A stretch of DNA of 64,000 nt, taken from JADJLQ01 sp038251405. Lineage in GTDB: Bacteria > Bacteroidota > Bacteroidia > Chitinophagales > Saprospiraceae. The notes under the pieces were generated by a model. The model saw only the letters and a list, made by a program, of their open reading frames with translations. It searched no databases and had not been told where the DNA came from. The stretch's first letter is position 1. Each line of letters starts with the position of its first letter. Position numbers and translations under genes: made by a program. The stretch is taken from contig JBBSBH010000022.1 in the NCBI GenBank assembly GCA_038251405.1, forward strand, positions 17,965 to 81,964. The letters are read 5' to 3'. Of the stretch, positions 46,079-53,455 are shown piece after piece.

Positions 46079-46555
46079 TTAATTACTATTCTTTCTTAAA
46101 AGTTCGAGTTTGGTGATATCCTCCCAATCTTTAGGTCTATGAGATCGAATTTTTATTTCCTTTAAATCTTCAAAAGAAATAAAATATATAGGAATATCTT
46201 TTTGAATAAAAATAAGTTCTCTATTTTTTTCTGCTACATCATAGCTGATATCTTTGTGTACAATAGTAAGGACATCAATTAAATCTGGCGGAGTACCTAT
46301 GGTGCATTTAAAATGTTTAGTAAAATCTTCTGCTTCAATCAATTGAAGATCTTCCTTGTTATATTCTAAACACTTCAGGGTGTGCAGAAATGATTTCTTA
46401 TTTTCATTAGTAGGGGCTATCCAAATATCAAAGTCCTCAGTAAATCTGTGATATCCATAAAAATTTACTGCATGTCCGCCAATGACCAGATAACGCAAAC
46501 GATTTTTTTCCGCACACTGTAAGAATTCCATTAACTCAGAACTAATAGTCTCCAT
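46079..46555 (-). CDS. nucleotidyltransferase-fold protein, toxin-antitoxin-like
   Basis: A 158-residue protein. RYLVIGGHAVNFYGYHRFTEDFDIWI is the GG...D-x-D core of the nucleotidyltransferase superfamily, and PDLIDVLTI supplies a third acidic residue. It resembles MNT/AbiEii-type proteins. It overlaps the small upstream gene by 14 bases, as toxin-antitoxin pairs often do. Target unknown. Confidence 0.72.
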   Translation of the reverse strand: METISSELMEFLQCAEKNRLRYLVIGGHAVNFYGYHRFTEDFDIWIAPTNENKKSFLHTLKCLEYNKEDLQLIEAEDFTKHFKCTIGTPPDLIDVLTIVHKDISYDVAEKNRELIFIQKDIPIYFISFEDLKEIKIRSHRPKDWEDITKLELLRKNSN

Positions 46556-46733
46556 CCTTTTGGTCTTTGTATATCGTAATTACTTTTTTAGTTGCTTGAT
46601 TCCACGATCTAACTCTTGCCTGCATCTTCCATAGGTGCCCCAATCTTTCTAAAGGAGTTAAGTTATAATAATAGCTTAAGAAATACAGCTCTTGTTCTTC
46701 AAACGTTTTAAATATTTTGATTTTCTTTTTCAT
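46542..46733 (-). CDS. small partner protein of the nucleotidyltransferase
   Basis: A 63-residue charged helical protein (FKTFEEQELYFLSYYYNLTPLERLGHL). Small proteins with a similar LTPLER-type segment are commonly encoded before nucleotidyltransferases. It is likely an antitoxin-like or regulatory partner. Not recognised beyond that. Confidence 0.6.
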   Translation of the reverse strand: MKKKIKIFKTFEEQELYFLSYYYNLTPLERLGHLWKMQARVRSWNQATKKVITIYKDQKDGDY

Positions 46734-46855
46734 TCTTTTGGCTCTTAAAAATAATGGTTTCTGTTAGAAAACAATTTATAAATAAAACAGTTTCGAGAGT
46801 TAAAATCACTTACAGGACTTAGTCTGTATCTTAGGATAAAAATTTGCAACGTTTC

Positions 46856-48829
46856 ATGATTAAAAAATTACTATTATCCTACCTATGTCTCGCTATGGTG
46901 ATTACAATGTATGGGCAAGATAATTATGAATTCAAAAGTCCAGGTGGGGAGGTTTCCTTTTCTATAAATTGCCAGCTTCAGCATCCGCAGTATACCGTAA
47001 AATACAGAGATGATATCTTAATAGACGAAAGTGAGTTGGGGTTATTTTTTACATTACAAGATTCCTTTTATTCTAATATTTCTATTGGAAATAGTACATC
47101 CATACTGGACACCCTTACCTATCTGTTACCTGCAGGAAAAGCTTCCTTTATTAAAGAAGTGTATCGGCAGGCCTATATTCCTCTAATAGAAAAAAAAGGC
47201 AAGAAAAGATTAGTACTATTAGATGTGATGCTTTTTAATGACGGCATTGCATTTCGGTACGAAATACCGTCGTCAAAGTCTTGGAAAAACTATTCCCTTA
47301 CAGATGAACACACTCAATTCAAGGTGGTTGGTAATCCGATAGCCAGGGTTGCTTTTCTAGAAAATTTTACTACTTCTCATGAGCATCGATATGAAAAATT
47401 GCCTGTGATCAAAATCAAAAATGATGTCCTTATAGATCTGCCAGCCCTGTTTGAGTATCCCGGGAAGGCATATTTAGCGATCACTGAAGCCAACTTAATA
47501 AATTATGCAGGGATGTCTTTATCTAAAAGAAATAATGTACTTACCAGTTGTTTGAGCCCTTTGCCCAGGCACCCGGATACCAAAGTAATTGCATCACTAC
47601 CTCATCAAACTCCATGGCGAGTCATGCTTATCAGTGAACGAATAGGTTCATTAATAGAATCTAATATCCTTACTAATGTGTGTGCGCCAAGTAAAATAAA
47701 GGACATTTCATGGCTTAGACCCGGAAAGGCCAGCTTTCATTGGTGGAATGGTGATATCATGCCTGATACAACTTTTGAACCTGGCGTAAACTTTAACTTT
47801 AATAAATACTATATAGATTTCTGTGCCCGGAATAAAATAGAATACCACACCGTCATAGGATATCGGGGGGTGGCATGGTATCAAAATGATGGCATTGAAT
47901 ATCAACCCGGTCCAAATACAGATGTAACAAAACCCCGACCAGGGTTAGATATGAAAGAAATTTGTGATTATGCTGCATCCGTACATGTGGGCATAAGGGT
48001 GTGGGTACATTGGAAAGCATTATACCCTCAATTAGAAGCGGCATTTACTCAATTTGAAAAATGGGGAATTAAAGGAATGATGGTTGATTTTATGGATAGG
48101 GACGATCAGGAAATGGTGAATATTCAGGAAAAAATCTTAAAGCGGGCAGCTGCTCATCATTTAGAAATTCAATTTCATGGCGTTTTCAAACCTACGGGTC
48201 TCAGTCGCACCTATCCAAATGAGTCTACAAGGGAAGGCACGCTAAACTATGAATGTAATAAATGGGGCAATCTGATCACTCCCAATGATGATATTAATAT
48301 TCCTTTCACCAGATTATTGGCCGGGCCTACCGATTATCATCTTGGTGGGTTTAGAGCAATGCCTGCAAATAAATTTGATACCCTTTTTACCAGACCTCAC
48401 ATGCTCGGAACCAGAAGCCATATGCTTGCTATGTATGTCGTGCTTGAAAATCACCTTGCCATGGTGTGCGATTATCCTCAGGCATATGAAGGCCAGCCAG
48501 GGTTCGAATTTATTCAGGAAGTACCAACCGTTTGGGATCAAACCAGCGTGCCCCAGGCTGAGCTTGAAAAATGGGTCTGTATTGCCAGAAAAAAAGGAAG
48601 CGATTGGTACCTGGGCATAATTACAAATAATGACGGAAGAGATGTAAGAATTCCCTTAAATTTCCTGCCTGCCGGAAACTTTAAAGCCACTATATTCAGA
48701 GACAATGAAAGTACCTTACTAGATCCCAATCAATTAACCAAAGAAATCATTACAATCAATTCAACCGAAGAATTAAATCTTCATCTTGCTCCTGGAGGAG
48801 GAAGTGTTATTAAAATAAGTATAAACTAA
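46856..48829 (+). CDS. glycoside hydrolase family 97
   Basis: A 657-residue enzyme starting at the ATG at 46856 (a TTG lies 12 bases before). A signal peptide (LLLSYLCLAMVITMYGQ) is followed by the N-terminal beta-sandwich of GH97, the TIM barrel (KASFHWWNGDIMPDTTF, FHGVFKPTGLSRTYPN) and the C-terminal sandwich. GH97 enzymes are periplasmic alpha-glucosidases or alpha-galactosidases that need calcium. The substrate specificity is not clear from sequence. Confidence 0.85.
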   Translation: MIKKLLLSYLCLAMVITMYGQDNYEFKSPGGEVSFSINCQLQHPQYTVKYRDDILIDESELGLFFTLQDSFYSNISIGNSTSILDTLTYLLPAGKASFIKEVYRQAYIPLIEKKGKKRLVLLDVMLFNDGIAFRYEIPSSKSWKNYSLTDEHTQFKVVGNPIARVAFLENFTTSHEHRYEKLPVIKIKNDVLIDLPALFEYPGKAYLAITEANLINYAGMSLSKRNNVLTSCLSPLPRHPDTKVIASLPHQTPWRVMLISERIGSLIESNILTNVCAPSKIKDISWLRPGKASFHWWNGDIMPDTTFEPGVNFNFNKYYIDFCARNKIEYHTVIGYRGVAWYQNDGIEYQPGPNTDVTKPRPGLDMKEICDYAASVHVGIRVWVHWKALYPQLEAAFTQFEKWGIKGMMVDFMDRDDQEMVNIQEKILKRAAAHHLEIQFHGVFKPTGLSRTYPNESTREGTLNYECNKWGNLITPNDDINIPFTRLLAGPTDYHLGGFRAMPANKFDTLFTRPHMLGTRSHMLAMYVVLENHLAMVCDYPQAYEGQPGFEFIQEVPTVWDQTSVPQAELEKWVCIARKKGSDWYLGIITNNDGRDVRIPLNFLPAGNFKATIFRDNESTLLDPNQLTKEIITINSTEELNLHLAPGGGSVIKISIN

Positions 48830-48842
48830 ATGCGATCATACA

Positions 48843-48872
48843 AAAAAGGCCAGGAAAATATTCCCGGCCAAT
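48843..48872. terminator. bidirectional terminator hairpin
   Basis: GGCCAGGAA (48848-48856) pairs with TTCCCGGCC (48861-48869), with one A-C mismatch. An A-run lies on the left and AT-rich sequence on the right. It separates GH97 from the end of the cysteine operon. Confidence 0.7.
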
Positions 48873-48894
48873 TAGCTCAGTTACCTATCAAAAT

Positions 48895-49530
48895 TTACAA
48901 ATTGGGTTGAGGAGTATATCTCAGGTAGGGTTTGATTTTTCTAAATCCTTTTGGGAATTTCTTCTCTGCATCTGCATCAGAAACGGAGGGTAATATGATC
49001 ACATCTTCTCCGTATTTCCAATTTACAGGAGTTGCCACAGACTGGTAAGCCGTCAATTGTAGCGAGTCTACTACCCGCAAAATTTCATCAAAATTTCGTC
49101 CCGTAGATGGAGGGTATGTCAATGAAAGTTTCAATTTTTTATCAGGGCCAATGATGAACACACTTCTTACCGTATGTTTTTCACTGGAACCAGGATGAAT
49201 CATATCATATAATTGAGCTACATTTTTATCTTCATCAGCGATCAAAGGATAATTAACTTTTGTCACTTGTGTTTCTTCAATATCATGAATCCAGGTAGTA
49301 TGAGAAGCTAAAGGGTCTACGCTAAGAGCTAATATTTTTACATTCCTTTTGTCAAATTCTGGTTTTAGCTTTGACATATATCCCAGCTCAGTAGTACATA
49401 CAGGTGTAAAGTCAGCAGGGTGAGAAAATAAAACTGCCCAGCTGTCGCCCAGCCAATCAAAAAAATCGATCTCTCCCTGTGAGGTTTGTGCTTTAAAATT
49501 TGGGACTACATCCCCGAGTCTAAGTGCCAT
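48895..49530 (-). CDS. 1-Cys peroxiredoxin (Prx6-like)
   Basis: A 211-residue AhpC/TSA-family thiol peroxidase. The peroxidatic cysteine lies in HPADFTPVCTTELGYM; no clear resolving cysteine is seen, and the C-terminal arm (PSTGRNFDEILRVVDSLQL, WKYGEDVIILP) is that of the 1-Cys Prx6 group. It removes peroxides in the cytoplasm. It lies 43 bases after the activating enzyme gene and ends the cysteine operon, which would couple thiol synthesis and peroxide defence. Confidence 0.9.
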   Translation of the reverse strand: MALRLGDVVPNFKAQTSQGEIDFFDWLGDSWAVLFSHPADFTPVCTTELGYMSKLKPEFDKRNVKILALSVDPLASHTTWIHDIEETQVTKVNYPLIADEDKNVAQLYDMIHPGSSEKHTVRSVFIIGPDKKLKLSLTYPPSTGRNFDEILRVVDSLQLTAYQSVATPVNWKYGEDVIILPSVSDADAEKKFPKGFRKIKPYLRYTPQPNL

Positions 49531-49573
49531 ATTATTTAAGATTTATAGGTTTAAAAAAAATAATTATTTCCGA

Positions 49574-50740
49574 TTAATAAGTGGGCATTGCATGGTCTAT
49601 CTCTTTAGCCCAAGCCAATATGCCTCCTTCCAGATTGTACAAGTTCTCAAAGCCATATTTTTCCTGTAAAAGCTCTATCACATCAGCACTGCGCTTGCCG
49701 CTGCGACAATGCACTATTACTTGTTTGTCCTGGGCTATTTTGGGTACATATTGGAGAATATCTCCTTTGGGCATCAATTCACCCTTTATGTTGGCGATAT
49801 CGTACTCATAAGATTCGCGTACATCAATCAACTGAAAATTTTCTCTCTTTTGAATCAAATCATTCAATTGCATCACGTTGATAGACTTTACAGGGGTTTT
49901 TTCTTCGTGGTCATCTGGTCCTATTCCGCAAAATTGCTGATAGTCTATCAAACCCAATTGAGTTGGATTTTCTCCATTTAAAGGATTGTCTTTTCTGCGC
50001 TTTATTTTTAAAGTTCTGGTTTCAAAACTAGAGGCATCAAAAAGGAATAATCTTCCACTTAAGGTCTCTCCCACTCCACTAATTACTTTGATCACTTCAT
50101 TTGCCTGAAGACTTCCCAATATACCGGGTAATACACCTAATACTCCTCCTTCGGCACAGGATGGAACTAATCCCGGGGGAGGTGGCGAAGGAAATAGATC
50201 TCTATAATTAGGACCAAGTTCGCCTGCCTTGTTTTTATAATTAAAAACAGTAGCCTGTCCTTCAAAACGATATATGGATGCGTATACATTTACTTTTCCC
50301 AGGAGTACACAGGCATCATTAACCAAATAGCGGGTAGGGAAATTGTCTGTCCCATCAGCTACAACATCATAATCTTTAATAATATCCAATGCATTATCAC
50401 TCGATAGAGCTGTTTGATGAGTGATGAACTTTACATATGGATTCAATGCTTCTAATCTTTTTCTGGCAGCCAGTACTTTGGGGACACCAATATCATCCCG
50501 GGTAAATAATACTTGTCGTTGAAGGTTACTGTCATCTACCACATCAAAATCTACCATGCCGATGGTGCCTACACCTGCAGCTGTCAAATAGAGCAATAAT
50601 GGAGCTCCAAGGCCACCAGTACCTACAACTAATACTCTTGCTTGCTTGAGTTTTTTCTGACCTTCTATATTAAACTCTGGCAATATTAAATGGCGACTGT
50701 ATCGCGCCAATTCTTCTGATGAAAATTTTACCTCACTCAT
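49574..50740 (-). CDS. MoeB-type adenylyltransferase fused to rhodanese
   Basis: A 388-residue E1-like enzyme. Residues 1-270 hold the ThiF/MoeB domain (VVGTGGLGAPLLLYLTAAG, TDNFPTRYLVND, and CAEGGVLGVLPGILG). Residues 285-385 form a rhodanese domain with active-site cysteine in IVHCRSGKRSADV. This arrangement (MoeZ) adenylates the sulfur carrier C-terminus and can load sulfur. It follows the sulfur-carrier gene by 12 bases. The usual CxxC zinc pairs of MoeB are not evident. Confidence 0.88.
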   Translation of the reverse strand: MSEVKFSSEELARYSRHLILPEFNIEGQKKLKQARVLVVGTGGLGAPLLLYLTAAGVGTIGMVDFDVVDDSNLQRQVLFTRDDIGVPKVLAARKRLEALNPYVKFITHQTALSSDNALDIIKDYDVVADGTDNFPTRYLVNDACVLLGKVNVYASIYRFEGQATVFNYKNKAGELGPNYRDLFPSPPPPGLVPSCAEGGVLGVLPGILGSLQANEVIKVISGVGETLSGRLFLFDASSFETRTLKIKRRKDNPLNGENPTQLGLIDYQQFCGIGPDDHEEKTPVKSINVMQLNDLIQKRENFQLIDVRESYEYDIANIKGELMPKGDILQYVPKIAQDKQVIVHCRSGKRSADVIELLQEKYGFENLYNLEGGILAWAKEIDHAMPTY

Positions 50741-50752
50741 TTTCTTTATTTT

Positions 50753-51031
50753 TTAGTTTAACCCACCTGCTATTGCTGGAATGATACTGATGGTATCTGC
50801 GTCCTTTACGGCGGTAATATTTCCGTTTAGATCTTCAATATCGTCTTCTCCAATAAAGACTCTTACAAAACCTCTTAATTGATCTTCCTCATTAAATAAA
50901 TGTTTATCCAATTCTGGAAACTGGGTTGTAAGATCTTTAATCGATTCAAGTACTGTTCCGCTTTTAACCGCGATGGCAGCTTGATTTGCTGTAAATTTTC
51001 TTAATGGTGTAGGGATAATAATTTTAGCCAT
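50753..51031 (-). CDS. cysO: CysO/MoaD-like sulfur-carrier protein with capped diglycine
   Basis: A 92-residue ubiquitin-fold sulfur carrier (IIIPTPLRKFTANQA). The end is IPAIAGGLN: the reactive diglycine is followed by Leu-Asn. Related carriers end in GG, so a protease would have to trim two residues before thiocarboxylation. The JAMM protease gene lies immediately upstream and overlaps by eight bases. Role in cysteine synthesis follows from the operon; thiamine or molybdopterin roles are less likely. Confidence 0.85.
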   Translation of the reverse strand: MAKIIIPTPLRKFTANQAAIAVKSGTVLESIKDLTTQFPELDKHLFNEEDQLRGFVRVFIGEDDIEDLNGNITAVKDADTISIIPAIAGGLN

Positions 51032-51491
51032 GTTGCGTATTTGATTTAGATAATTTGTTTTTAAATAAAATTTCGATGGGTTCTTCTATAAATATTCGTT
51101 CATTTGTCAAGCGCCACGAACGGGTATCCAAAGCCTGACCCTCGGAAACGCTGGTAATAAAATAGGATAACTCAGGCAGTGCATCATCCAGATCTTTGCC
51201 TGAAGGCTTTGGAGCATGCTCAGGATGCGAATGAAAAACTCCAATAAGCTCCAAATCATTTTCCAAAGCAAATCGCTCAGCACTCATAAATTCCTTTGGC
51301 GGAATAGTATAGTGCACTTGCTTGTCTGCGTCATTATTGATTACTTCTTTTACCTGTGTGATTATTGCATTGTTTCCTATGTTTTTGCCAAGTAAAAACC
51401 CGCAGCATTCAAAAGGAAAGCTATTTTCGCCGGCGTGGTGGATCTCAGTCAATGCTTCAGGTTCTATGGAGATATTCATTCTAAAAATCAT
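51024..51491 (-). CDS. mec: JAMM/MPN metallopeptidase (Mec+-like)
   Basis: A 155-residue M67-family peptidase. The zinc-binding motif is HSHPEHAPKPSGKD, giving His-x-His and the downstream aspartate, with an upstream glutamate in AGENSFPFECCG. Mec+ releases cysteine from the CysO-cysteine adduct, and related enzymes trim carrier C-termini. It starts in an ATGA overlap with cysM. It overlaps the carrier start too, so all three are translated together. Confidence 0.87.
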   Translation of the reverse strand: MIFRMNISIEPEALTEIHHAGENSFPFECCGFLLGKNIGNNAIITQVKEVINNDADKQVHYTIPPKEFMSAERFALENDLELIGVFHSHPEHAPKPSGKDLDDALPELSYFITSVSEGQALDTRSWRLTNERIFIEEPIEILFKNKLSKSNTQHG

Positions 51492-52414
51492 TTATAGACT
51501 TCCTGATATTTAGAGGCATCATCTGCAAATAATGTTACGATTTCGCCTCTATCCATATTCTTTGCCACTTCCAGAGCACCAACTAAATTGGCTGCTGCCG
51601 ACGGACTGATCAACAGGCCTTCTTGTTTGGCGACTTTGTCAATTACTTTAAACGCCTCGTAAGACGAAACCTGTAATATTTGATCAGGAACAGTTGAATC
51701 ATAGATTCCAGGCACTTCTGCGGTTTCGAGATGTTTCCACCCTTCTAATCCATGGAGTGGGCCTTCAGGTTGCAAAGCAATAGCATTAATAGCTGGATTA
51801 TATAGTTTTAGTCGTCTGCTCGTTCCTGTGAAGGACCCAGTAGTACCCAGACCCGCCACAAAATGTGTAATGCTGCCGGCAGACTGCCGCCAAATCTCAG
51901 GAGCCGTAGTGAGAAAATGAGCCTTCCAGTTATATTCATTATTGTATTGATCAATATAATAATAAGGGATGTCCATTTGGGAGTAAATTTCTTGAGCCAA
52001 TTGTCGAGATTCATCTGTGCCTCCGAAAGGCGAGCTCAGAATAAGCTCTGCGCCTAATTTCTTAAGCATGAGCTGTCTCATTTTAGAAGCATTCTCGGGA
52101 AGTACCAATTTTATTTTAAGTCCCAGGCTGGAGGCAATAGTAGCCAAAGCAATTCCTGTATTTCCGCTCGTGGCGTCTAATATAGTATGATGAGGCTCTA
52201 ATGCCCCAGATAGAATACCTTGTTTGATCATATTATATGCAGGCCTGGCTTTTACACTTGATCCTAGCTGTTGCCATTCCAATTTGGCATATATTTTAAC
52301 CTTTTCAGAAGAAAAACTTTTTAACGGATATAGTGGTGTATCACCAATCCATCTACCCAACGATTCAACGGATTCAATCAGGTTTGTTTTTTTCCCTATT
52401 AATACTTTGTTCAT
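51488..52414 (-). CDS. cysM: cysteine synthase (CysM-type)
   Basis: About 308 residues from the ATG at 52414; a TTG at 52438 lies inside the terminator hairpin and is unlikely. It is a PLP enzyme of the cysteine synthase/cystathionine-beta-synthase group. The PLP lysine lies in GSSVKARPAYNM, phosphate-binding in TSGNTGIAL, and the cofactor-ring serine end in LISPSAAAN. CysM-type enzymes use thiocarboxylated CysO with O-phosphoserine, and the three downstream genes provide that carrier system. It is controlled by the leader at 52437-52757. Confidence 0.9.
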   Translation of the reverse strand: MNKVLIGKKTNLIESVESLGRWIGDTPLYPLKSFSSEKVKIYAKLEWQQLGSSVKARPAYNMIKQGILSGALEPHHTILDATSGNTGIALATIASSLGLKIKLVLPENASKMRQLMLKKLGAELILSSPFGGTDESRQLAQEIYSQMDIPYYYIDQYNNEYNWKAHFLTTAPEIWRQSAGSITHFVAGLGTTGSFTGTSRRLKLYNPAINAIALQPEGPLHGLEGWKHLETAEVPGIYDSTVPDQILQVSSYEAFKVIDKVAKQEGLLISPSAAANLVGALEVAKNMDRGEIVTLFADDASKYQEVYK

Positions 52415-52436
52415 TCTTTTCTTTGTTTCAACTATC

Positions 52437-52474
52437 AAAAAAGCCTTTCGGATATTTTTATCTCGAAAGGCTTT
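52437..52474 (-). terminator. attenuator terminator 2 before cysM
   Basis: On the minus strand, CGAAAGGC pairs with GCCTTTCG-type arms: plus-strand AAGCCTTTCG and CGAAAGGCTT, with a 13-base loop. A run of six T follows on the RNA strand. It ends 23 bases before the cysM start. A competing pair uses 52510-52525. Confidence 0.85.
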
Positions 52475-52502
52475 GATATACTTTTATTAAAATTTATACT
52501 AC

Positions 52503-52607
52503 TTATTCAATCAATACGCCTTTCGGAAAATTACTACAACAACAATAATACGCACATACACAGCTGGAGACTGCCTCGACGATTTTATACTTATTGAAAT
52601 AATCCAT
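52503..52607 (-). CDS. cysteine-rich leader peptide 2
   Basis: A 34-codon ORF from an ATG at 52607. Cysteine codons lie at positions 16, 18, 22, 23 and 24 (SSCVCAYYCCCSN). No domain is seen. Its 3' end encodes CCGAAAGGC, which can pair with the 5' arm of terminator 2. This fits a translated attenuation leader rather than a functional protein. Confidence 0.75.
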   Translation of the reverse strand: MDYFNKYKIVEAVSSCVCAYYCCCSNFPKGVLIE

Positions 52608-52628
52608 TTGTTTTTGTTTATTAAAATC

Positions 52629-52664
52629 AAAAAGCCTTCTGATTTTTCTGACCAGAAGGCTTTT
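52629..52664 (-). terminator. attenuator terminator 1
   Basis: Plus-strand AAAAGCCTTCTG (ending 52641) pairs with CAGAAGGCTTTT (52653-52664). The RNA strand then has a T-run. It lies between the two leader ORFs. A competing pair uses 52690-52701. Confidence 0.85.
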
Positions 52665-52697
52665 CGATATTTTTAATTATATCCATTTACTTCTATG

Positions 52698-52757
52698 TCA
52701 GCTGTATTGCTTACAACAGCAACAACATGCGCAACAAAAAGAAGCTATAAATTTCAT
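52698..52757 (-). CDS. cysteine-rich leader peptide 1
   Basis: A 19-codon ORF, MKFIASFCCACCCCCKQYS, with seven cysteine codons of 19, five of them consecutive. It starts about 14 bases after the predicted transcription start. Its stop region (CTGACATAGAAG on the minus strand) can pair with the 5' arm of terminator 1 (CTTCTGGTCAG). Peptides of this kind are typical of cysteine-sensing attenuation. Confidence 0.8.
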   Translation of the reverse strand: MKFIASFCCACCCCCKQYS

Positions 52758-52776
52758 TTAATTAATTTTTCAATTA

Positions 52777-52808
52777 CAAATATACAATAGTCATACCAAG
52801 TTTGCAAT
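52777..52808 (-). promoter_or_regulatory. promoter of the cysteine operon leader
   Basis: On the minus strand, ATTG (plus CAAT at 52805-52808) and TATATTTG (plus CAAATATA at 52777-52784) are 20 bases apart, a near-consensus Bacteroidota promoter. The predicted start is near 52771. Confidence 0.7.
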
Positions 52809-53011
52809 GCGATATTTTAAAAAATATGAAGTCACACCGAAATAGAAAACCCATCTATTGGACTTATAATTCATTGATTATCTGGCTTTTGTGTGATATT
52901 TAAAGCTACATGGAAATAACAAATATTTAAGAAATTAGCATATTCCATCATGCTAAAAATTTTAGAAAATATTAAAATTAATAATTTCAAGGGCAGAAAT
53001 GAACTTGTTAC

Positions 53012-53383
53012 CTACCAGGATATTTTATCCTCGTCATCAGACTTTTCCGCTTCTTTTTCACTAATCCCGCTTTCATTCTCTTCACTTTGGACTTGATCGC
53101 GATGAGCAAACTGGTCATAATCAAAATCAGGTATCAAATCTGTTTTGACATGATTAATAACATCCATTAATCCTTCAGCAAATCGATTAAAGTCTTCTTT
53201 ATACAAAAAGATCTGATGCCTGGTATACCCATTTCCATCACTGCGACGAGTACTTTCTGTTAGTGTGAGATAATAATCATCACCTCTTGTTTTCATCACA
53301 TCGAAAAAATAAGTTCTTTTTCTACCTGCCTTTACTTTTTGAGAGTAAACATTGGAATTCCGAGCTCCTTCTTCATTTTCCAC
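53012..53383 (-). CDS. DUF3276/PUR-alpha-like protein
   Basis: A 123-residue protein. SNVYSQKVKAGRKRTYFFDVMKTRG starts a PUR-like RNA/DNA-binding module, and KEDFNRFAEGLMDVINHV closes it. An acidic tail follows (SEENESGISEKEAEKSDDE). Such proteins are common and conserved in Bacteroidota. It stands alone between the cysteine operon and the ABC exporter, with its own -7 box at 53412-53419. Confidence 0.83.
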   Translation of the reverse strand: MENEEGARNSNVYSQKVKAGRKRTYFFDVMKTRGDDYYLTLTESTRRSDGNGYTRHQIFLYKEDFNRFAEGLMDVINHVKTDLIPDFDYDQFAHRDQVQSEENESGISEKEAEKSDDEDKISW

Positions 53384-53411
53384 GGTTATAAAATTTTAAG
53401 GTTATGTTTTC

Positions 53412-53419
53412 CAAATATA
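53412..53419 (-). promoter_or_regulatory. -7 element of the DUF3276 gene
   Basis: TATATTTG on the minus strand, 29 bases before the start codon. I see no clear -33 element at the right distance. Confidence 0.45.
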
Positions 53420-53455
53420 CAAAATACTGGAAAAGAATGTATATGCCGATGAAAT

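Noticed and set aside
52415..52438. Upstream TTG start of cysM
   Set aside because: It falls inside the terminator hairpin; the ATG at 52414 fits the family start better.
52437..52757. SAM or other riboswitch before cysM
   Set aside because: I see no riboswitch core. Two Cys-rich ORFs with terminator and rival pairings explain the leader better.
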